The translations under genes and the position numbers were made by a program. A stretch of 13,148 nt of DNA from Veillonellaceae bacterium (lineage in GTDB: Bacteria > Bacillota_C > Negativicutes > UBA1444): the NCBI GenBank assembly GCA_012798135.1, contig JAAZNU010000160.1:1-13148 (forward strand), read 5' to 3'. Shown here piece after piece: positions 1 to 6,629 of this stretch; positions within the stretch are counted from its first letter, which is position 1; every line of letters begins with the position of its first letter. The notes beneath the pieces are model-generated. The model saw nothing but the letters and a program-made list of their open reading frames with translations. It ran no database searches and was not told where the DNA came from.

Positions 1-1
1 C

Positions 2-1558
2 GAAATAGACCACTACGTCAGTGCTGCGCTTCTTCTATCAGATACAAAGGAAGAGCTCGATAAGAGAGATCTTGTAGACGAATCAGATGCGCGGAGCTAT
101 GAGACGATGCTTTCGGTAGCCGATAGACTCGGTATTTATAATCCATTTAAGGACAGTCTGCAATTTTCAAGAATATTTAAAGCGTATCAAGATTTCAATG
201 CTGTTTTCGACTTAGAAATATTGATGGCGGCCAGTGCAAGAGAATATCGTTATCCAACAATATCCAGTGCTTTGTTCAACGAGTATTCCCGTCATTTTAA
301 GCTTGATGCAGACACAGTTCTTATAGCTGAAGGTGAGAAATTTATTCCTAACCTTAAGAGACTGATTGATGAATACCCCGGTTGTAACTTTACTATCACA
401 ACTGAACCACGACTCAATTTTCAAGTCTTCAGCAGGATGTTTGCTGGTTATGAGAATGTGAATATTATCAATGCAAGCATCTATCAGTATGGATTTACAA
501 ACAATCGCTACGATCTTATTTTCTCTGTTCCTAACTTTGGAACGAGAAACCTTGCTGATGATGAAAACTTCATGTGTAGAGATCAAGATGCTGTAGCGCT
601 TGAAAATCTGCTTCTTCACACAACCGCCGGAGGCGAGCTTGTTATCACAATGCCCGCCAGAATCACATATGCGCAGGGAAAGAACGGTGAGCTCAGGAGG
701 TTTGTACAGCAGACTTATCACGTTAAAGAAATTGCTGAGCTTCCGGAAGGAACCTTTGAAAGCACAGGAATCAAAACTTATCTAATTAATGTTGTTAATA
801 CCAAGCCAGGTGATGATGACATAATCGTTCGTCGTTACAAAGCTGAGAAGCGTAAAAATAAACGAGACACAGCTAGTGAACTTATTGTAGAAGAAGAGAC
901 TTTTGTGATGTCGGATGAACTCGAGGAACTTGGTGATTGGAACATAAACAAAATTTTCTCACAGCAAGACGAAGAGTGGTTGAAATTCCAAGAGTCCTCA
1001 ATTCGAAGGATGACTATGGGAGATGTTGCAGAAATCTTCCGTGGAAAATCAGTAACAAAAAAATACCCGACCGGAAATATTGGTGTTGTAAACATCTCTA
1101 ATATTGGTGAGTATGACATCGATTACGATGGCCTTGACCACTTTGATGAAGAAGAACGTAAGATTACAAATTACTTACTTAAAGAAGGCGATGTGCTTAT
1201 CCCGGCAAGAGGTACTGCAATAAGAACTGCAATCTTCCATGAGCAAAGCTATCCTTGCATTGCCTCATCAAATGTCATTGTTATTCGCCCGGAGCCCAAA
1301 ATGCTTAACAGCACCTACTTGAAGTTATTCATAGATAGCCCTCTTGGCGAAAAAATGATAAGTGGCATGCAACAAGGGATTACGATTATAAACATTAGCT
1401 ATAAAGATTTGAAGGCTTTAGAAATACCAGTTCCTCCTTTAGAGGAACAACTGAAAAAGGCTGATGAATATACAAAAGAGTTGAAAATTTATAAGGACTC
1501 CATTGCAGCCGCCGAAAAGCGCTGGAGTGAGATCGTAGACAAGCTACGCGAAGTTTAA
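2..1558 (+). CDS. Degenerate N6-adenine methyltransferase fused to half-length HsdS specificity domain (5' partial)
   Basis: The frame is open from base 2, so the 518 codons seen are the C-terminal part of a longer protein. The ATG at 107 has no ribosome binding site and is probably internal. The first part resembles an N-6 methylase fold. A beta strand ending VLIAEGE (bases 317-337) sits where the SAM-binding DPxCGxG motif belongs. SVPNFG (524-541) sits where catalytic NPPF/Y belongs, so the catalytic Asn is Val and the second Pro is Asn. From about base 1010 (MTMGDVAEIFRGK) the protein looks like one HsdS target-recognition domain, ending in the conserved IPVPPLEEQ helix-start motif (around 1423-1449) and a charged coiled-coil-like tail. 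I infer a catalytically dead methylase joined to a DNA-reading half subunit. Its neighbours are type I restriction genes, and the next gene starts 15 bases after its stop. The family is clear; the role is unknown. Confidence 0.75.
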   Translation, partial: EIDHYVSAALLLSDTKEELDKRDLVDESDARSYETMLSVADRLGIYNPFKDSLQFSRIFKAYQDFNAVFDLEILMAASAREYRYPTISSALFNEYSRHFKLDADTVLIAEGEKFIPNLKRLIDEYPGCNFTITTEPRLNFQVFSRMFAGYENVNIINASIYQYGFTNNRYDLIFSVPNFGTRNLADDENFMCRDQDAVALENLLLHTTAGGELVITMPARITYAQGKNGELRRFVQQTYHVKEIAELPEGTFESTGIKTYLINVVNTKPGDDDIIVRRYKAEKRKNKRDTASELIVEEETFVMSDELEELGDWNINKIFSQQDEEWLKFQESSIRRMTMGDVAEIFRGKSVTKKYPTGNIGVVNISNIGEYDIDYDGLDHFDEEERKITNYLLKEGDVLIPARGTAIRTAIFHEQSYPCIASSNVIVIRPEPKMLNSTYLKLFIDSPLGEKMISGMQQGITIINISYKDLKALEIPVPPLEEQLKKADEYTKELKIYKDSIAAAEKRWSEIVDKLREV

Positions 1559-1560
1559 TT

Positions 1561-1566
1561 GGAGGG
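1561..1566 (+). promoter_or_regulatory. Ribosome binding site for the ADP-ribosylglycohydrolase-HsdM fusion
   Basis: GGAGGG lies 7 bases before the ATG at 1574, in the 15-base gap after the preceding stop. This strong Shine-Dalgarno sequence fixes the start at 1574, so the glycohydrolase domain is translated from its own first residue and is not a leftover of readthrough from the upstream gene. Confidence 0.8.
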
Positions 1567-1573
1567 ATAAATT

Positions 1574-3994
1574 ATGTTAGGAGCTATTATCGGGGATATC
1601 GTTGGTTCCCGTTTCGAATGGAATAACAACAGGAGCAAACAGTTTGATTTTCTGACATATAAATGCTGCGTGACAGATGACTCCATCATGTCTTTGGCAA
1701 TTGCTAAAGCTCTGTTGGAAAGAAAAGTAGATCACAGTGATCTGTCTGAAAATGCTGTGAAATATATGCAAGGTATCGGAAGACACTATCCAAATTGCGG
1801 ATATGGTGGCCGATTTATAGAGTGGATACATTCTGATAATCCAAAGCCTTATGGCAGCTATGGTAATGGGGCAGCCATGCGTGTCAGCGCATGTGGCTTC
1901 GCTGCCAATAGCCTGGAAAAGGCCAAACAGCTTTCCAAAGCGGTGACGGAAGTAACGCACAATCATCCAGAGGGGTTAAAAGGCGCAGAAGCAACAGCAG
2001 TTGCAATCTTCCTCGCCCGTTCTGGTAAGAACCTACTTGAAATTCGTGACTACATAACGAAGAATTATTATCCTTTGAACTTTACGCTCGATGGAATCCG
2101 CGAAAGCTATGAGTTTAATGAGAGTTGCCAAGATACAGTGCCACAAGCATTGGAGGCCTTCTTTGAGTCAAAGAATTTTGAAGATGCAATCCGTAATGCA
2201 ATATCAATTGGCGGTGACAGCGACACCCTTGCGGCCATTACAGGAGGCATTGCTGAAGCCTACTATGGAATACCTACAGAAATCAGGAAACACGCTTTGA
2301 CTTTTCTTGATGAGCGTCTGCTTGAGATACTTGTTGCGTTTGAAAACAAATATCCATCAAAAATGGAAAAAGTAAATGCCCATGTTAGTGTTGGTATTGA
2401 TAGAAGCACAGGAAATACAGTTAAGACAGGAGATAGGAAAGCTATGATGCAGTCCTCTATAGAAATAGCGGATAAAGAATTAAAGGATTCAATTCCTGAA
2501 AATGAAGAGACAACGAGTCAGCAATTATTTGCCCATCTTTTTGAAGCATGCAATATTCTGCGCGGACCTATAAATCAGGATGAATTTAAGAGCTATGTAA
2601 CACCGATCCTCTTTTTCAAGAGGATTAGTGATGTGTACGATGAAGAAACACAGGATGCTCTGGAAGCTTCCGGGGGGGATGAAGAATATGCATCTTTTCC
2701 TGAGAATCACAGCTTCGTGATTCCAGATGGCTGCCACTGGAATGATGTGCGCAAGGTAAGTCAGAACGTTGGTAAAGCCATTGTTAATTCGATGAACGGT
2801 ATCGAGCGATCAAACCCGGAAACCCTGAGTAGCGTGTTTTCCAGTTTTGATGATGCAACATGGACCGACAAAACGAAGCTTACTGACGAGCGTCTTAAGG
2901 ATTTAGTTGAGCATATGTCAAAGCTAAAGGTTGGTAATAAGAATTATTCTGCGGATGTCATGGGTGACGCGTATGAATTCCTTATAAAGAAGTTTGCGGA
3001 TCTTTCTAAGAAGAACGCAGGTGAGTTCTACACACCGCGTTCTATTGTAAAGCTGATGGTTATGCTACTGGATCCTAAGCCGGGCAACAGCGTATATGAT
3101 CCTGCCTGCGGAACCGCTGGTATGCTGATTGAAGCCATTCGCCACATCGGGAACAAACAGTTGACCTATGGAAAAATGTACGGTCAAGAGAATAATCTCT
3201 CTACATCAGCCATTGCCAGAATGAATTTGTTTCTCCATGGCTCGCACGACTTCAAGATCGCTCAGGGTGATACACTTAGGCAGCCTGCCTTTATAGAGCA
3301 TGGAAAACTTCAGACTTTTGACTGTGTGATCGCTAATCCGCCTTTTGGTTTAGATAAGTGGGGCTCTGCACAGTTTGAAACAGACAAGTATGGGCGTAAT
3401 ATTTGGGGATGCCCATCAGATTCAAGTGCGGATTATGCATGGCTCCAACATATGATAAAGTCGATGAATCCTAAGAATGGTAAATGCGCGGTTGTTTTGC
3501 CACAAGGAGCGCTTCTTCATAACGGTAAGGAAAAAGCTATTCGTGAACAGTTAGTAAAGTCTGATAAGTTGGAGTGCATTATATCACTTGCAGGTAATGT
3601 GTTTTATAGTACTCCAGTTTCAGCGTGTATATTACTATTAAACAATAGAAAGCCCACTCAACATCGTGGCCGTATTTGCTTGATTGATGCTTCCAATATC
3701 TATACGCCTCAGCGAGCACAAAACATTTTGACGGAAGAAGACATTCAGAAGATATATAAAGCTTATACAGCTTATGAGGACGTTGTTGAGCTGTCCCGCG
3801 TGGTAAGTATCGACGATGTTGAGGCATCTGATTATTTACTCTCTGTCGGAACATACATTGAGAAGCGTAAAGTTAAAACTGTAGCACCTGAAAAGATACG
3901 TGCAGATTATTATGCTGCAGTAGATGATGTTAAGCGAGCTGAATTAAGGCTAAAGGAACTTCTCGAAAAAGGAGGATATATAAATGAGCAGTAA
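1574..3994 (+). CDS. hsdM: ADP-ribosylglycohydrolase fused to type I HsdM N6-adenine methyltransferase
   Basis: This is an 806-residue two-enzyme fusion in one uninterrupted frame. Residues 1-263 match the ADP-ribosylglycohydrolase (DraG/ARH) family: GAIIGDIVGSRFEW (3-16), TDDS (34-37), GNGAAMR (97-103), THNHPEG (128-134) and GGDSDT (213-218). These include the acidic residues that bind the two metals in this family, so the domain is probably active in removing ADP-ribose from a protein or other target. Residues 264-314 are a polar linker. From about 315 comes a complete HsdM: the N-terminal helical domain with ILFFKRISDVYDEE (345-358), GEFYTPR (483-489), the SAM motif DPACGTAG (509-516) and catalytic NPPF (588-591). 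HsdM normally works as two copies with one HsdS to methylate adenine. The stop overlaps the next hsdM by 11 bases. Domain calls are secure; the substrate of the glycohydrolase and any coupling to methylation are unknown. Confidence 0.92.
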   Translation: MLGAIIGDIVGSRFEWNNNRSKQFDFLTYKCCVTDDSIMSLAIAKALLERKVDHSDLSENAVKYMQGIGRHYPNCGYGGRFIEWIHSDNPKPYGSYGNGAAMRVSACGFAANSLEKAKQLSKAVTEVTHNHPEGLKGAEATAVAIFLARSGKNLLEIRDYITKNYYPLNFTLDGIRESYEFNESCQDTVPQALEAFFESKNFEDAIRNAISIGGDSDTLAAITGGIAEAYYGIPTEIRKHALTFLDERLLEILVAFENKYPSKMEKVNAHVSVGIDRSTGNTVKTGDRKAMMQSSIEIADKELKDSIPENEETTSQQLFAHLFEACNILRGPINQDEFKSYVTPILFFKRISDVYDEETQDALEASGGDEEYASFPENHSFVIPDGCHWNDVRKVSQNVGKAIVNSMNGIERSNPETLSSVFSSFDDATWTDKTKLTDERLKDLVEHMSKLKVGNKNYSADVMGDAYEFLIKKFADLSKKNAGEFYTPRSIVKLMVMLLDPKPGNSVYDPACGTAGMLIEAIRHIGNKQLTYGKMYGQENNLSTSAIARMNLFLHGSHDFKIAQGDTLRQPAFIEHGKLQTFDCVIANPPFGLDKWGSAQFETDKYGRNIWGCPSDSSADYAWLQHMIKSMNPKNGKCAVVLPQGALLHNGKEKAIREQLVKSDKLECIISLAGNVFYSTPVSACILLLNNRKPTQHRGRICLIDASNIYTPQRAQNILTEEDIQKIYKAYTAYEDVVELSRVVSIDDVEASDYLLSVGTYIEKRKVKTVAPEKIRADYYAAVDDVKRAELRLKELLEKGGYINEQ
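2428..2449 (+). promoter_or_regulatory. Possible internal ribosome binding site and start for a glycohydrolase-free HsdM
   Basis: AGGAG (2428-2432) and AGG (2435-2437) precede two adjacent in-frame ATG codons at 2444 and 2447, with 6-11 bases between. Initiation at 2444 would give a 516-residue protein starting at residue 291 of the fusion. That is the normal size of an HsdM, and it begins in the linker just after the glycohydrolase domain. The position and spacing are seen directly; use of the site is inference. Confidence 0.4.
3971..3975 (+). promoter_or_regulatory. Ribosome binding site for the second hsdM
   Basis: GGAGG lies 8 bases before the ATG at 3984, inside the last codons of the preceding gene. 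It supports a start that overlaps the upstream stop by 11 bases, an arrangement typical of translational coupling between subunits made together. Confidence 0.8.
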
Positions 3995-5483
3995 GATTAC
4001 ATTGGAAGAACTGCAAACCTATCTATGGGGCTCTGCAGTGTTACTTCGTACCAGTATAGATGCTGGAGCATATAAACAATATATTTTCCCATTGCTATTT
4101 TTCAAGCGCATCAGTGATGTGTACGACGAAGAATGTGAAAGAATTCTTCAGGAATACAATGGAGATGAGGAGGCACTTTCGTTTGAAGAAAACCATAATT
4201 TTATGGTTCCAGAAGGCGCCCATTGGAATGATGTACGCAATGTCTCGTCTAATGTTGGTAAGGCTATAGTTGCTGCATTTCATGCCATTGAAAAGGCCAA
4301 CCCAGAAAAGCTAACAGGTATTTTTGGCGATGCCTCTTGGACGAATAAAAACCGTCTACCGGATCGTTTGCTCAAGGATCTGATTGAACATTTTAGCACA
4401 AAGACGCTATCCATTGCCAATTGCCCAGAAGATGAACTCGGTCAGGGCTATGAATATCTAATCAAGAAATTTGCAGATGACAGTGGACATACAGCACAGG
4501 AGTTTTATACGAACCGTACTGTTGTGCACTTAATGACAGAAATGTTGAAGCCACAACCAAGCGAATCCATCTACGACCCTACATGTGGAAGTGCTGGAAT
4601 GTTAATTTCATCTATTGCATACCTAAAGGAGCATGGAAAAGAGTGGCGTAACGTATCTGTTTATGGACAAGAAATTGTAACTTTAACATCAGCTATAGCT
4701 CGTATGAATCTACTTTTACATGGAGTAAAAGATTTCAATATTGTTAATGACGACATACTTATCACGCCGGCATTTACTGATAAAGGCAAACTGAAACAAT
4801 TTGACCTAATTCTTGCAAATCCACCGTACTCCATAAAGCAGTGGAACAGAACTGCTTTTGAAAGTGACAAATATGGCCGTAATTTCCTTGGAACGCCACC
4901 ACAAGGGCGTGCAGATTATGCTTTCTTCCAGCACATCCTTAAAAGTCTAGATCCTGTAACTGGACGCTGTGCAATACTTTTCCCCCATGGGGTTCTCTCA
5001 AGGAACGATGAAAAAGAAATGCGCATGAACCTTGTTAATTTAGATTTCGTTGAGTGTGTCATAGGTATTGCAAAGAATCTATTCTTTAATTCACCCATGG
5101 AAGCATGTATAGTGATTTGCAGAATGAAAAAACCGGCGTCACATAGAGGTAAAGTATTATTTATTAATGCCAAGCATGAAGTCGAACGCAAAAATGCCCA
5201 GAGTTATTTGACCGACGAACATATCGTCAAAATAGCTAATGCCTATCTTAATTATCAGTCTATAGATGGATTCTCTGCAATTGCAACAACTGAAGAAATC
5301 GCTGCTAATGGATATTCATTGGGGATTCCTAAATATGTGTCTGGTGCCCAAAGTGAGTCATCATCAAGGGAAGAGATTGAGGAAAGTATAACTGAATGGT
5401 TTCAAAGTTCTGCTGGTATGCACGAAGCGATTGAAAAACTTGATGAATTTATCGAAGTCGAAGGGAGTGAAGAAAATGCCTAA
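3984..5483 (+). CDS. hsdM: Type I restriction-modification methyltransferase subunit HsdM
   Basis: This 499-residue protein has the usual length of HsdM. It transfers a methyl group from SAM to adenine N6 within the site chosen by HsdS. The N-terminal helical domain carries LLFFKRISDVYDEE (from residue 37), followed by EFYTNRTVVHLM (from 173), the SAM-binding motif DPTCGSAG (198-205) and catalytic NPPY (279-282). All key residues are intact. It is a diverged paralogue of the HsdM half of the preceding fusion: both share the FFKRISDVYDEE block, a HWNDVR block and a GRNxxG block after the catalytic motif. The last 40 residues or so are Ser/Glu-rich and probably contact HsdS. The gene overlaps its neighbours by 11 bases upstream and 8 bases downstream, which fits co-translated complex subunits. 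The family call is secure. Confidence 0.95.
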   Translation: MSSKITLEELQTYLWGSAVLLRTSIDAGAYKQYIFPLLFFKRISDVYDEECERILQEYNGDEEALSFEENHNFMVPEGAHWNDVRNVSSNVGKAIVAAFHAIEKANPEKLTGIFGDASWTNKNRLPDRLLKDLIEHFSTKTLSIANCPEDELGQGYEYLIKKFADDSGHTAQEFYTNRTVVHLMTEMLKPQPSESIYDPTCGSAGMLISSIAYLKEHGKEWRNVSVYGQEIVTLTSAIARMNLLLHGVKDFNIVNDDILITPAFTDKGKLKQFDLILANPPYSIKQWNRTAFESDKYGRNFLGTPPQGRADYAFFQHILKSLDPVTGRCAILFPHGVLSRNDEKEMRMNLVNLDFVECVIGIAKNLFFNSPMEACIVICRMKKPASHRGKVLFINAKHEVERKNAQSYLTDEHIVKIANAYLNYQSIDGFSAIATTEEIAANGYSLGIPKYVSGAQSESSSREEIEESITEWFQSSAGMHEAIEKLDEFIEVEGSEENA

Positions 5484-6612
5484 AGTTATTCTTGGAAATA
5501 TTGTTGAACGTATTAAAGATAAAGTAGACAAAGACAATACCGACCTTGAGTTTTATATTGGTGGTGAGCACTTTGACTATGGTGAGGTACAAATAACGAA
5601 AAGAGCAGCTATAGCGGGTAGTACAATTGGGCCTGCTTTTCATATGCGTTTTCAGCCGGGTGATGTGCTCTTAATGTCTCGAAATCCCCACCTAAGAAAA
5701 GCAGGTATGGTTGATTTTGAGGGTATCTGCTCAGATGTCAGTTACGTATGCCGTACGAAAAACGAGATGGTTTTACTTCAAAGCTTTTTACCATTTGTGT
5801 TTCAAACAGATAGTTTTTGGGAATTTGCAGAGGCAAATAAAAAAGGCTCTACTAATTTCTTTTTAAACTGGTCTGATTTTGAAAAATACGAATTCATTCT
5901 TCCTAATATCGAAACGCAGCGTGAATTGACTGAATTATTGTGGGCGGCATTTGAGACAAAGACAGCGTATGAGAAGTTGCTTATACATACTGATGCAATA
6001 GTCAAATCACAATTCATAGAAATGTTTGGTGATCCCCAGACCAACCCAATGGGATGGCCGATAAAATGCTTCGATGAAGTTGCTACTGTTGATGCAAATA
6101 TGACAACAGACTATGAAAAATATGCTGATTATCCGCATATTGGCATTGATAGTATTGAAAAGAATACTGGTAGGCTATTTGGGTATCGAACAGTGAAAGA
6201 AGATAATGTTATCAGTGGCAAACATGTGTTTGGACCTCAGCACATTATCTATAGTAAGATACGTCCAGTGTTAAATAAGGTTGCCCTTCCTGATTTTGAG
6301 GGATTATGCTCAGCAGACGCATACCCAATATTACCAAATGTAAAAATATGCAATCGCGATTTTTTGGCACATGTCTTGCGATCTGATTATTTCTTATCGT
6401 ATATTCTAGCTTTTAGCAGTAGATCTCAAATGCCGAAGGTTAACAAAAAGCAAATTGGAGGATTTAAACTTCCGCTTCCACCATTAGAAGGGCAAGAGAA
6501 GTTTGCATTTTTTATGCACATGGGTGAAAATGCAAAATTGAAACTACAAGAATCAATAGATAGCGTAAACACATTAATCCGCGCTTTGATGCATCAAGAT
6601 TTTACCAATTAA
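5476..6612 (+). CDS. hsdS: Type I restriction-modification specificity subunit HsdS
   Basis: This 378-residue subunit sets the DNA sequence recognised by the methyltransferase and restriction complexes. Two target-recognition domains can be seen, residues 1-145 and about 195-345. Each ends in the conserved helix-start pattern (FILPNIETQ around 136-144, LPLPPLEGQ near 335). A central spacer helix contains AIVKSQFIEMFGDP (about 174-187), which is characteristic of HsdS. The start at ATG 5476 is preferred because GGGAG (5463-5467) lies 8 bases before it. The frame is also open to an ATG at 5431, but that lies deep inside hsdM and lacks such a site. The gene overlaps the hsdM stop by 8 bases. Sampled lines (for example 5881-5940 and 6121-6180) are about 33% GC, lower than lines sampled in hsdR, in keeping with the frequent exchange of specificity genes. 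Confidence 0.92.
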   Translation: MPKVILGNIVERIKDKVDKDNTDLEFYIGGEHFDYGEVQITKRAAIAGSTIGPAFHMRFQPGDVLLMSRNPHLRKAGMVDFEGICSDVSYVCRTKNEMVLLQSFLPFVFQTDSFWEFAEANKKGSTNFFLNWSDFEKYEFILPNIETQRELTELLWAAFETKTAYEKLLIHTDAIVKSQFIEMFGDPQTNPMGWPIKCFDEVATVDANMTTDYEKYADYPHIGIDSIEKNTGRLFGYRTVKEDNVISGKHVFGPQHIIYSKIRPVLNKVALPDFEGLCSADAYPILPNVKICNRDFLAHVLRSDYFLSYILAFSSRSQMPKVNKKQIGGFKLPLPPLEGQEKFAFFMHMGENAKLKLQESIDSVNTLIRALMHQDFTN

Positions 6613-6615
6613 GGC

Positions 6616-6622
6616 AAGGAGG
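6616..6622 (+). promoter_or_regulatory. Ribosome binding site for hsdR
   Basis: AAGGAGG lies 7 bases before the ATG at 6630, in the 17-base gap after the hsdS stop. It is a near-perfect Shine-Dalgarno sequence and decides the hsdR start. Confidence 0.85.
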
Positions 6623-6629
6623 AAATGAT

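Noticed and set aside
107..109. ATG at 107 as the start of the first gene
   Set aside because: The same frame is open and coding-like back to base 2, and there is no ribosome binding site before 107, so the gene begins outside the window.
5431..5475. Longer HsdS starting at 5431
   Set aside because: It would overlap hsdM by 53 bases without a clear ribosome binding site, whereas the ATG at 5476 has GGGAG 8 bases before it and yields the normal HsdS N-terminus.
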